NCBI RefSeq assembly: GCF_000213175.1 | Contig: NW_009799179.1 | Coordinates: forward strand, 8,264,705 to 8,328,704 | Reading direction: 5' to 3' | From: Neurospora tetrasperma FGSC 2508 | Lineage: Eukaryota > Ascomycota > Sordariomycetes > Sordariales > Sordariaceae | DNA: 64,000 bases | Shown here: piece by piece, positions 47,164 through 59,400 of the stretch | Position numbering within the stretch: the stretch's first letter is position 1 | Layout of the letters: each line of letters opens with the position of its first letter | Notes under the pieces: generated by a model | Told to the model about the DNA's origin: nothing | The model's input: only the letters and a program-made list of their open reading frames with translations | The model's database searches: none | Position numbers and translations under genes: made by a program

Positions 47164-49272
47164 CAACCACAGATCTGCAGTGAGGATTGACAAATACCAC
47201 ACAGTGAATTCAGAGAAGGTGTAAGCAGCCTTTTAGGAGCTGACTGGCGAGTCGGGAAAAGTATACAGAGTACGAGAATTCGGAGTTGTCGGTGCAGTCC
47301 CGGCGAGATACTCCGACAGTGTAGCTAGCTCCTTAAGTTACCACAACAGTAACAGCAACAGCGGGCAGTCGACGGCAGAATCGGTTAGTGGATCGGGTAC
47401 TTGTTGATATCCGAGCTGTACACTAGTTTAGCAGCCAAAGCCGGTAGACTGGAGGATATCGTATGTGAAGGAAGGGAAAACGGACTTGAAGTCGTAGTTG
47501 TCTTTTTTGGGGAAGGGGAAGACTGGAATTCCGAGCGCCTCTTTCGACTAGACCTGACACTGCTTAGCTCTCTGGCTACCATTACCATGGGCCGGCACCT
47601 CATGGCGAAAAGCCCACGGCAAGAAGGGGAGAGCGACATCGAACAGGCGATGCTATCATAATTCTGGCTCCTCGACGACAAAGCGGATACAGGCCGATAT
47701 CTTGATTCATGTTGCGGCTTCGGGGTGGTCTGTTTTATGCAGTAAATGATCTGATCTGGCCGCAACAACGCCCATTGCGTCGCTCTGATTGGGTCTTCGG
47801 AGCGGGGGGTCTGTGGCCAGCCAGTCTCAGGTCAGGCCAGTAACCTAGGACAAGCAAACGGGACCTGGCGCCATGGGTGAGCAGCCCAGGTCTTGGCAAG
47901 TCCTCTTCGCACAAGTGACCCCTCAGGACCCATATGGAAACCCCCGCCTCCACAGTCAACCCTTCCCTCGTACCCAAGTGTAGGGTAACTCCCGCTGAAG
48001 AAAAAAAAGAAGGGAAATTCCCAGCCCGCGACAGGAGACTCTCCTGTCTCCGTCGGGTTCCAGGGGCAATGATCCATCATCAGCCCATTTTCTTTCCCTT
48101 CTAGAAGAAACGGCCATCAAGATCGCCCTTGTGTATAATCGATTCGTCATGCTTACATTTGGTTCTGGAATGTTGCCAAAATCGTATTTCTCCTCATTTC
48201 TTTGTTCCTGCCCCGGCCGCCGGGTCGGTCTGGACCCGTTTCCATTCCATCTTCAATGAATGTCTCATGTGTGTCAGTGTGTACAGCAATTGCATTAATC
48301 CATTGACACTGCATGGAGCCGCGACCGCTAAGTAGTAGGTAGGTACCTAGGTACCTCTAATATGTCAACGGTAAGGTACGGAAGGTATACACCTACATAT
48401 GTACACCTTTTCAGCGGACGGGATGCGGCAACAACGGTTCAACGGTCATTCTACAGCCAACCATCCGAGTCAACGGCCAAAGGCCAACCCGGACGTCCAG
48501 AAAGGCTTCAGTTAGACTTAACTTCTAACGGTACCAACGGGTCGGCCAAGGTACATGATGGATATGGGCGACAGGTTTCATCACTTCCATCACTTACACG
48601 GCACACAGACACATACACCGTTATCCTTCACATTTTCAACGGGCAGCAGCCAGTCAGCCAGCCATGTCTTGTATTACCTCATGGGCCTACCCATCTATAT
48701 ACACTACATATTATGCAGTGCTTAGTTCACAGCGTCCTCCGACGGCCGACGCAACTAGACCATCGTAAGATAACTTTTATCCAAATGCTACCTCGCTACC
48801 AACTTCTCCGGAGTCCGGGGACTCTTGCTGTATCCAGATGGCATGGTGCCATTTTTGACCACTGGTGGGAAGCGAAAAGCTCTAAGCGTTCCCCTCGGGT
48901 CTACACTAGGCTCGTTTGGATCATGTAGACACTGGACGATATGTACATAGGTAGGTACCGAGGCGAGTGAGACATGGACGGACGGCAAAATATATCCATC
49001 TGATAAGATGCCATTGAAAAAGAGGCGTTTGTCATATCGTTGGCAAGTTATATTTCGACTAGTGTAGCGCTACGGGGATCACCTTGAGTCAGGAAAATAA
49101 GGTAAACAGACATGCTATAAATAAGAGGCATATTGGTGGACTTGTGTTTGAATCGCTTGGTTTCACTGTACTTAGGTCTATACCTAGTCGACATCTTTAG
49201 ACCATATCATCACATCGATAACCAAGAGATTTCGCTTCCTCCGCCCCGTCCCATCTCACATGCCCGTGTAGT
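46577..49272. other. Intergenic tract of about 2.7 kb
   Basis: This carries the monooxygenase promoter and the VPS53 3' flank. It includes a long TG microsatellite (listed) and GGTACCTAGGTACC-type repeats near 48340. A 188-codon plus-strand frame at 48362-48928 shows no family features and is not annotated as a gene. Confidence 0.5.
47107..47162. repeat. (TG)n microsatellite, about 28 units
   Basis: An uninterrupted TG array about 530 bp upstream of the monooxygenase start. Alternating purine-pyrimidine DNA of this length can adopt Z-DNA and is usually length-variable. Confidence 0.95.
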
Positions 49273-52038
49273 CTAATCATGACCTGCCCCCGTAGGCGTA
49301 ATATCCCTCTTCCCAAACCTCGCTCCCAAAGCTCCAATATCTCTCCTGAAGAAATTCCCAATATTCTTCAAATTTTCATTGATTGTAGCTTTATCGCTTG
49401 CCGTTGTTGTTGCCCCTCCTCCACTTGTTACCCCCTCCCGCTCCATCGTACTCATATCCCTCGCCGCACTCAACAACTTCTCCCCCAAACTCGTCGCCGC
49501 ATCAAACCTACTCGTCACGCTGCCACTTCCCTGCGATGCATGATGTCCTGCTGCCGCAAATCCTGGGGCTATCCCGCCGCCGATGCTGATGCCGCTTCCC
49601 ATGGAAGCAAACAACGGCGTTAGAAGCGGCGAGTTTTGAACCAAAGTCCGGCCTACGCCTGCCCCCTCGCGATGGATGGAAAAGAGCTCGAGCAAGTGCG
49701 AGTGGTCCTTCTTCGGCACGCCTTTGAGCTCGAGGATGCGCTTGAAGTTGGCGTCGGAGCAGTCGCCGATGAGGTTGAGGTAGGCTTGGACGAGCCCTTC
49801 AGGCGGGGAGGGGCGGACTTGGAGGGTTTTGAGAAGCGGGTCGATCTTGGTCATGGATTGGTTGACGCGCTTGATGTAGCTTGCTGGAGGGGGAGGAGGG
49901 GGTGGAGCGTTGGGGTCCGAGGGGGTGCCGGGGGGTGGGTGGTTCGTGTTGTGGAAGGCGAGGAGGTTTTCGAAGGCTTTGGTCAGGATGTATTTGTCAA
50001 GAAGCATCTATTTTGGTTGTGTTAGCAAGGGGTTCTGTGGTTTGCTTGGTAGGGAGAAGGGTAAAGGGAAGAGGGGGAGAAGCCTGCTCACCTGCTCAGC
50101 GCCGACTTCGCAGACAGGGCGACATTGCACCACGTTGCTTATGTACGAGTTGGCTATGTTCTCCACCAGATGATCACAGAACGCGCGAGCATACTGCGGC
50201 TTTACCACCAGCGGGAGAATCTCCGCCGCCTTGCCGTTGACGTTCTTCAGCAGCTCGCTCACGTACGAGCTGTGATCGCTGACACTTTCCATCCTGCTCC
50301 AGTTCGTGTTCTTCATCTCTCGCCATGCCGGTTCGCAGTCCACCTCTACCTTGTGCACCAAGGCGAGTACGGCCGCGCTAGCAACGCCCATGAAGGTATC
50401 TGCTTGGGTCGAGAGATCAACCTTGGACGCCATTTCGGGGTCGATCCTCTTCTTGATGTTGTCTTCAAGCTGGTTGGCATTGGTGTGCCAAAAATCCGCA
50501 GTGTTGAGAACCAATACGATGTCCTGCACCGGAGGCCCCTGTGGTCCTCCGCGCTGGAGGAGTGTAAAGAGAACTTGCTGTGCGTATTCGTCCAAGTACT
50601 TCGCCAGTGTTTTGGCCAGATCCAACAGCCGCTCACCCGTCGACAGTTTGGCGCACTGTGAAAGCGTGAGCTTGTAAAAATGGAAGAGTTCAATGGCCGA
50701 GGGGATGACCGCCTGCGGGGAGAACTCCTCGTCTGGCGGTATCAGCGGTTGTGACTTGTACTTGGGTATCATCCCAGCCAGAGTCTTGTCCTGCGACTCT
50801 ACCCATAGACTTAGATACGGTTCGAATGCGACCGAGATAGAGCCATTGAAGTTCGATACCCGATCATCCGCCGAGCTCAAGGTATCGATGCTAGCCCGGA
50901 CTTCGCTCGAAAACCGGCGCTCCAGGCTCTGCTCAAAGTCCATCGTCTCCTGCAAGCAATTCAACAGCAAATTGACGTCAATTTTGGTGGTGCCTCCATC
51001 CGTCCTCCGCATGCTCTTCTCCAGTATCCCCTTGAAATCCTCCCTGGTACCATCGCAAAACGCCATCGACAACGTCTCGTTAATGCGCCAGTGCGCCGGA
51101 AAGATGGCAGCATGCTCGCCCTCGTGTGTTTGTAACATCCGTCGGAACCAGGCATAGCGCCGCCCTATGTTGTCCAAGCTACCTGCCTCGTCGTTGCCCC
51201 GGAAAACGGATCGGTACTCGCGCAGCTCGGTGTTGACATACCACGTAATCAACCGCGCCTTTGCCTGCTCCCCTAGCGCGTCCATGACCAGACAAGCTTC
51301 CGCCAGCATGCCGCGCCGGGCAGCCACCTCGCCCTTGGCAAACGCCAGCTCAAAGTCCTCGCACACTTGTTCCAGGAGTTCGCGTTGTAGCTCGCTGACG
51401 TTTCGGCTCAGGACGGCAATCTGTTCGATGCTTCGGTAGCTGTTGAAGTGGCGCATCAGCTGTAGCACAGCCTGTAGGAGGCCGGCGCACTCGCGGTACT
51501 GGCGGGTTTTTGCCAGGCCCCGGAGCTGGTCGTAGGCGGTGGTGAGCATCTGCAGGCGCTTGAGGGCGGTCATGCTGTGGGTGAGGTTGCGCTTGGTGCC
51601 GTCGAGTCGCTTGATGTCGGCGGTCATGGTGGTGATGTCTCGCTCGGTCTGCAGGGCGCGGTTGCGGACGCTCTCGATGCGCTGGAATAAGGAGGCCAGC
51701 TCCGCCTGGGCGGACTGCATGCGCTCGAGCGACGAGTCGGGCCCGTAGGCCTGGGCGGTTTCGAGGGAGTCGATCGACTTGGTGAGCTCATCCTTATGTC
51801 GCTGGAGGGTGGACGATACGCGGCCGACGGAGGAGACGGTGGACGGGTGGGAGAAGAGGAGGTTGAGGTGGGCGATCGGGTCGTATTCAACTGATCGGCG
51901 GCGACAATGGTTTAGTATGATGACGTGCCAGTGGTAGTAACCAGGACCCTACGGGCTCGTGATAGCTGAGACCTGTAAATGGATCATAAATCACGTACCC
52001 GAATCAAGCGATAACTGCTCCGCCAAGATGATGTTCAT
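49273..52038 (-). CDS. vps53: GARP complex subunit VPS53
   Basis: Three exons, 52038-51999, 51890-50092 and 50007-49273, in phase, about 857 residues (yeast Vps53 is 822). The protein opens with a 13-codon exon (MNIILAEQLSLDS) joined to VEYDPIAHLNLLFSHPST. The Vps53 N-terminal coiled-coil region follows (ASLFQRIESVRNRALQTE, then LKRLQMLTTAYDQLRGL, then HFNSYRSIEQIAVLS). The C-terminal exon carries helical-bundle segments (LLDKYILTKAFENLLAFH, FKRILELKGVPKKDHSHLLELF) and a Gly/Ser-rich tail. VPS53 with VPS51, 52 and 54 tethers endosome-derived vesicles at the trans-Golgi. The short first exon is supported by its GTACGT donor and in-phase CAG acceptor. Confidence 0.9.
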
Positions 52039-55000
52039 GATGACAGCTTTGGAGGTAGTAGGGAACGAGGGGCAGTAGTCTCAGCTTTGTGTGGTGGGAA
52101 ACGGTGTCCTCGGGGAAACCCAATCATTCACTAGCTTCCCACCAGAGAGACGAACAAGAATGCGGAATCTCGACTATTCTCGAAGGAAAAAAAGAAAAAA
52201 AAAAAAAAAAAGGAGGCTTCCGCTTCCAGAAAGCAACAGGTTCCAAGACTCTCGGCCGCTGTTACACCGTAGCTTTCCCCGGTGTTATTGAAGTGTCCAC
52301 ATGGGGATGGGATGCTATGGATCAATTGATCTTATCGCGGAATGAGATGCTGTCAGCAGCAAGGAGGGAGGCCTGCAAGGTACCTGCTGAGGTGGCCTGT
52401 GCTCCCTTTCCCAAGAATGGGGCAATCCAAGGTGAGCCTTCCCAGCTTCCCGCTTTTCGGGGAGTTTTCGGGCGAGGTCTGGTGCCCCGTTGGGCCCCCA
52501 CCGACCCGTCCACGTTAACGGCGGCACCCGACGGCACCCAACGGCATTCCCGCTCTACCCGCAGGAATCTTCCACAGCTCCACTCTCGGGTACTCTCATC
52601 CTCTTTCCAGCTCCGGTCCCGTCTTCTCACGCACCATGAGCTTTCCGCTGTCACCGGCGTGAGCTAGAGAGTGGGCGGAGCGTCCAGTCCTAACAACCGA
52701 ATGCATCGGTTTTCCTTAACATTGGTGTACCTAATGATTCGTTTCACATCTCCTCCACGACTGACATACAGTTCGGTCGATCAACCTGCTTTCAGATAAT
52801 GGATGGTAGATAGATGGCCAACGCAGGTTGAAGTCGACAAGGTATCGTTCAGGCGCAATGGGCCATCTCACATCTGGCCACGTTCACCTACAGATCTCTA
52901 GTGATAGGTAGGATAGATTCTTCATCACCACGGACGACATTCGTCTGCGCCGTCATCTTTCGTTCGTCCTCTTCACTTGTTTCATGATCATCCTCTGCAA
53001 CATCTGCAACCTTTTGCAACGTTCTGATACAACCATCGATCGAACTATGTATGTACATACTGTAGTGTACCTAGAGAGAGACTCCACTTGGAGTGTCGCC
53101 CTGCGTTTCAACCCAACTCGACACCTCTCTCCCGTCGACCGTTGGTTCTTTGGGTTTCCAACAGCACGGTAGCAAATGGGCAGCGAGCGTGTGGAATCGA
53201 AGATAAAGTTCATGCGAAGAAACGAAAGAAGCAAATAAAAAAAAACATTTAGAATTGAAATAGAAAAAAAATAAAGTTGGTCGGCGTTCGTGCCAGCAAA
53301 GCAGATCCAGGTGGAACTCGTTCGACATTTGCATTGCCAAACAGGTGCGCCTTGTTTTCAGTGTTGTTTCTTATGTGCATCAACGTCAGAGCCGCAAACG
53401 CCAAGTTGCTTGGTATTTTGGCCCAAATTGAAGAATATGGGGAGGCGGCTGTTTGGGGGTCGACAGATGGTTTGTGCACATCGATATATTCCTTCGTGAC
53501 ATCTTCTTCTCTTTGTTTCCTCTTCCGTTCTCAGCTCAACTGGTAGAGTTGGGCAGGTTCAAATAGCTTCACCTTACCTACTTTTTCTTCCTTCCTTTTA
53601 TCTCCGAGCGCCCAAGTTCTGTGTCGTGACCCGACAGGCACAGGACATCTCCGTCTCAGCTTACACGGTATTCAAACTTTTGCGCATCATGCTCTTCGAT
53701 ATACTGTAGACGTTATTCTGGCCATTGACGATTGGGTTCATGCACCCCTGAGTAGGCTGTTCAGCTGGATGTGTAGTGTCTGGCCCGTCTTTTGTGTGCC
53801 ACCAACGTGGCTGGCTTTCGAACCAGCCAATGACACGGGCACACTTACGTAGGTGTAGTCATGACCGTAAGAGGCACATGATTTCAGGGTTCTACATTGG
53901 GTCCTAGAGTCCTTTTCGGCAGCGATGTTGAATATAGTTTGGAGATCTAGATGTCCTCGGCGTTCCGGTCAAGCTAGCAAATATCTTTGCACGACAAGCA
54001 TGCGGATGTTTGTTGTTCTGTCCAACTTTTGGTTTCTGGAAATAAAACCAAATGATGTCTCGTTGGAAAACCCACGGCCACGTGTGGGAGGTGGGCTCGG
54101 TGGAATAGATTGGATAACAGAATATCGTCTTTGATTGGAGGCAGAGAGCATCGAGACATGTAGCGACTAGTAGCGACCAAGACACCCAATGTGCGCTAAA
54201 AAGCTTGCCCGTATGTAGATTCCACCACCACCAGCTGCTGTTAGATGAGGGAGCGTTGGGCAACATGACAGGTCCTGAGTGGTGAGAAATAGGGTTTTTT
54301 TTTTTTTATTTTTTTTTTTTTTGAGAATTGCTTCCTGTCCAGCAGTCTATCCATAACAAAAGAAACACTATACAACTCTGCCAAGTCGCTTACCCCTCTG
54401 ATTTGGTATATCCTTTTACAGCGAAGCAACTCCTCGTCACTTGTGGGCACTGCAATATGAATGGTTGAAACCGAACTCCTAAACACGAATACTTCCAAAC
54501 TGTGTGGAAAACATACCAGAAAGCAGATGAGAGAGATAGAAAGGGCGCCTCAACGAAAAAAAAAAAAAAAAAAAAAAAAAACAATGCCAAGAATAAAAGA
54601 AGAAGAGACGAAGCGAGAGAACAAGAGCGAACGAAATGCGAACATGGTATCTCTAGAAGACATAAAAAAAGAAAAAGGCTGTGTACTCGTTACAAGGGTC
54701 GTCCTCTTGAAGTCGATGATCAACGCTCCATCCATCAACGGGCGAGCTTGGTGTTATGCAAAGAATCGAGCGCCACGACTTCGATGCCCAAAAAGGTACC
54801 AAGGTGTCATTCGTGGTAGAGCGACGCATGCAAAGACGCCAACCGAAATGGCGTCCAATGACAGAAGTCAGCCACACTTCGCTGAACAAGTAGGGCCATG
54901 CAGAGCCTCGGGACGACCACATTAGCGGGCAGGGGGGGCTCTAGACTACAGTGGCTGTCTGTGTTTCAGCTCACGTTGCTGTCATGACACTCAAGAGCTA

Positions 55001-55096
55001 TGCAGTGTTCGGAAGCCCGCCGCAATTAAGCTCCGTTTACTGTCTTTAACATCCGATGGTGCGCTCGAATAAAAAAGACCCTGGATGAGAAAAGCA
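52039..55096. other. Intergenic tract of about 3.1 kb
   Basis: No gene is supported. It contains an A tract near 52188-52211 and the T-tract/A-tract pair listed separately. Short frames overlap on both strands and are partly low-complexity. Confidence 0.5.
54295..54581. repeat. Opposed homopolymers: T tract (54295-54322) and A tract (54556-54581)
   Basis: A 28-base T tract with one A faces a 26-base A tract across about 230 bp of ordinary sequence. The two can pair as an inverted repeat. The sequence between has no tRNA-like or transposase signature that I can see. Confidence 0.7.
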
Positions 55097-56415
55097 TCAG
55101 TCATATGCTCTTAGACTGGAGAACGGCTCATCAAGCTGAGTGTCTTGGAGGGAAAAGTATGGTACTCCGTGGGAGCAGTGGCCAATAAAAGATCGGGAAC
55201 TGTGGGAGCAACTTACACCGAGTCCCTTTTGCTTACAAAAAGTGGCCTTGGCCTTCACTGTATCCGGATTATCGTAAGTGACGAACCCACCGTCTCCGCC
55301 CACACACTGGGCGGCAACGGCCCGCTTGTCCACTTGTTCCTTCGTTCCTCGTCGTGGTAGCTGACAATACTCGAAGGATCCGTCGTCGCCGCCCCCGGCA
55401 CCCTGAAATTTGTGGCCTGAGCCGCTCGCGTGAAGAAAGCTGCGGCCAAAGAGAGGGATTCCAAACAAGATTTTCTTGCCCGGGACAGCGGATGCCATCA
55501 GATATTGCACACTCGACGCCCCTGATGCTTCTTCTTTATTCATTGCGTAAAGCTGGGAGTGATGCCCACTTCTGTGTGACCAAGACCCAAAATAGTCATA
55601 CGCCATCAAGTTGATGGAGTCCAAGTATTCAGCTGCCTGTCGCACATTGATATTCTGCAAGATGGACTTGGCCCCAGGGAGAGCAGCGGTGAGCAGGTAA
55701 CGGTCCTCGGGAAGATGGACGCGGACTGCGGCCAGTAAAGATACGAAATCGCTTCCTTGTTGCGGGGAGCAGGGGTAGTCCCATACAACTGGTGCTGTCA
55801 GTCAAACATCTCAACAAGATCATTGGGGATTTGTACATGTATGACGAGGCAAGAGTGGCTGAGCCTTCTCACGCGTACGTGGTCATTGGCTACGATACTG
55901 GGCGAGGCGAGATGAGGCGAAGGAGAAGGAGCCGTACTGTCTATTCCATCCAGGCCGGATGCTTCCACCAGACCGCGAGCGGACTGTGCAAAGTTGTTAC
56001 GGAGGATGGCGCTGGAAGCCACCAGTGCGAATGTCTCACTGGAAGCGCCGCCCCCAATGGATAAGACCACTTGCAGATGGGGATATTTCTGCTTGAGATG
56101 CATCAAGGACCCGAGAGCCCCCTGGACACCGTCACAAGGCGCTGTGACATCTGCCCACTCATCGCTGAGCTACCGGAACAAGTCAGCTGAAGTGCTTAAC
56201 GATGGAAGATGGCGTCGGAACAAACTTACAAACACCCCTCCGTCTGCCATGATGTTGGCAAAGGCATAGTAAACACGGTTGATACATCCGTAGTTGAGTG
56301 AACCAGGAGTGTCACCTCGGTACACGCTGTGATTCGGCCAATATACGGCATTGTTGTAAAGGACGTTGGCCGCGCTTGTGATGCGCGACTTGCGAGAAAC
56401 GGAGGGGAAGCTCAT
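55097..56415 (-). CDS. GH18 chitinase-like protein with altered catalytic motif
   Basis: Exons 56415-56230, 56169-55938 and 55788-55097, in phase, about 369 residues. The GH18 barrel is recognisable: NAVYWPNHSVYRG, CINRVYYAFANI, the substrate motif VVLSIGGGASS, the catalytic strand, NLMAYDYFGSW, and FGIPLFGRSF. The catalytic strand reads LDGIDIVWDYP instead of DGxDxDWEYP, so the proton-donor Glu is Asp (about D143) and the preceding Asp is Val (about V141). The usual C-terminal GxFYW strand is not in frame. A FYW-type stretch lies in another frame near 55180, so the present C-terminus (from GLGVSCSHSS) looks frame-shifted. No signal peptide follows the chosen ATG. It is probably inactive as a chitinase: a pseudo-enzyme, chitin-binding protein or decaying gene. 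Confidence 0.7.
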
Positions 56416-59400
56416 GGTCAATGCGGACTCTTCTACGACGGTGATGATCAAGACCAGGTAGTGATTGAGGGTTCGGGCAGGAGACGATGGAGGGGACGGA
56501 TGGAGAACCCTCGAAACATGGAGAAGCGGACACGACCATGGCGCTCATTTATGAATACAAGAACTAGGGAAAAAAGTACCGGAAACTTGATGAATGAGGC
56601 TTGTGCCAGCTCATTTTTGTTGGACCGATGTGTTTGAGATGCTGCTGGTCGGGCAGCAAGAACGAAAGAAGAGTGGCAGATTGCCCTGTTGTGCGTCTAT
56701 ATAACTAGGTACCCTTCTTCTGCTGGGACAGCTGGTTCCCAGACCTTGGGGTTCATGGGACGGTGAGCAAACCAGACAACTTACCCATGGCAGTGGAGCA
56801 GCGCGGATACCCGAGTTGGCTCAACGATCGGAATTCGCAAGCCCTAGTTGCTGCATGACATGACGTTGTCTGCGAGGGTGTATCGAAGAAAGGAAAGGAT
56901 AAGCGGTACCTCTATGGGCACGCCAGAGATGCACCGCTGCGTATCCACAAGACCAGTGAAGCACTTTACAAAAAGAGTGGAAAAATGTAACGAGAATGCA
57001 GGCGGCTAACACTGAAGGTTCCAATGAGATGTAGAAGTCGGTGACCGGAATCTTTTGTGGTGGTTGGGTCGTAGTCAAGATTTCCTAGGGCTGACTTTCC
57101 CCGTCTGATTTCATGCCATTTTCACTGTCAACAGATCCTTGACCTGTGCCATTGGGAGACCTTGCCTTGACTCGGCCATTGGGCTTCAGTTTGCAAAACT
57201 AATCTGCAACTGGAGTCAGTTCTGAAGGGCTTTACATAAGTCCACGTCTTTGCAAGTTGAAGATTTTAGCTCGCGGGTGATGATTTTTGGTGATTTTCGC
57301 CCAACAAATTCTAAACCTGGATTGTGCTTAGCAGGGGCATATGGTAACTACCCTCTGTGTCATGGTCATCCTCGCATGTGGATATGATCAACTTCGGCCT
57401 GTTCTCCGGAGAACCCACCCCCAGATGTAGCACTCGCCAGCGGGAAAAGCAAATTTCCTGGATAGACCTGCGGGGCCCTCCCATGATCTCGGAAACTCGA
57501 GGGTCCATGAGCTGGGGCACCCGGCTGGCTCGCACTTGTCGTGTGTGAGGCGTGTATGGACAAAGATTCCGAAGAAACGAGGTGGCCGGTTGACGTCCGA
57601 GGGTGCTAGTGACTGGTTATCTGGTACACAGAAGGGGTTTTCGGAAGTTTTTACGGCATCAGCCTGCGACTATTCCAAACCTGGCCGTCGATTGTCGATC
57701 TATTAGCTGGGATCATGCGGTTGGGAAGATTGTGCTCCACGGCCATCGTGGGGAAGTTGAAAGCTTGATCTGTTCTGAAGGAAGCGAACCTAGTGGAAGC
57801 CGTCGAGTGAGAGTTGGGTGCAAGGTTGAAGTGAGTGAAGCCCGACTTTGAGGCCCATCTGGGCGGGGAAGCGGGTTTGACACTCAGGCCAATCTCCCCG
57901 CCCCAAGACAGAGAATTGAAAATGGAAAGCGAGTTTTCATGGTGGCTTGGTCATAGCCTTGAAAGGGCAGGCACGATGACATGATTGCGATCGTGGCATC
58001 CGTTCAATTCCTCGCGCTGGACTCGGAAGGAGTGAACAGCACAAAGGTCACGACCAGGGTTAGAGGGGTGTGTTTGTCAAATGCGCCCAGTGTAAGTAGA
58101 GGTACTTACCCTTACGTACTTATATTCCATCCGTCTTGTTGCTTACCTCTACTGCTACTGGGCTGGTACCTCTCCTCCCTGTCTCGTTGCCACGTTCCTG
58201 GCCGTTGTGCAATGTCTCGACAGCGGATCTTTTGAGATGAGACACCCAACAGAGGCTAAACTGGAGTAGGGGTATCTGCTCAAATTTGATGGCATTGCTG
58301 TTTCGAGAAATTATTAGTATTTTGGCGCCGGTTGAACGATGACGAGGAAGCCCGATTTGGACTGGAATGATGCAATGTCCTAAAACACACGGCCCAAGCA
58401 GTGTCTTCCACATGGCAGTTCCTGAGAGACCCTTCCATAATTTAGTCATCACTGGGCAGTAGAGGTAAAAGCCCCTGTCGTCAGTGAGGATTTTGTTAGG
58501 GTACAGCTGATAGCGTACCTGTACCTAACCCTGCCACGGGCCAGCTCCAATTGGGCTTCGGTGCCTGCGATTTTCTACCACGTCAAGGAGCAGGGCATCA
58601 TGAATACAGGTAGCAGGAACCTCAACCTCACACCCTCAACCTACCTCGACACAGCAAATACAAAGCCTCACTGCGTGTCCGACACTCTTGGTCTCAACGC
58701 CTTAACCTCCGATCTCTTTCTTTGTGTGCCCCCACGAAATCGATGTCCTCGCCATGGTGTGACGTGTTCCACGCCGCTCCTAATCCCCGAGTCACTTACA
58801 CAAGGCTGCTGTTGATGCAGGTGCCCAATTCAACGCAAGTATTGGATACGGACAGCATTGCTTAATTCCATCCGCTTCGTGCCTGGCCACTTCTTGGGTC
58901 ACTAGAGGACGCATCATGCAGTCAACTCAACAAATTTAAGCACACCCGCCGGCGTCCAGGGACCAGCCTAAAATGGCTTGCTGTCGGCTGTCTAGCTTCA
59001 ACCGGGGAGAGCTGTCATGTATTCCTTCAGTCAGTGCAGCAACATAGCTGGAAACCCCCGTGTTCGGAGACAGAAAGTTGCACGCGACCTCTTGGTACTT
59101 GATGCTGCACCTCCAGTTGCACAACCGCCAGTCGTGCCATGGACGCTCTTCTCAGCTGGTCGGTATTTCTCCGATGCGCCCTGCCCGAAACCGCGAGTGG
59201 TTGTCATAGAGGTTCAAGAGCAGGAGTCCTCGAAGAGTGCCTCGTATGTCCATATGATGACTCCTATTGCGTACAATTTCTCATGTGGCTTGCCGGCATG
59301 GAAAAAAGACCATCTGTAGCTGAAAGACATGCAGCGGGCGGGACCTTCCATGAAAGACTGCAGTTTGAGACATTGCTAACGAGCAAGGAAGATTCCATTA

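Noticed and set aside
47003-47224. Frames coding Thr-His or Cys-Val repeats
   Set aside because: They are translations of the TG microsatellite, not genes.
48362-48928. A 188-codon plus-strand frame
   Set aside because: No domain, signal peptide or family pattern. It runs through simple TAGGTACC-type repeats, so chance is more likely.
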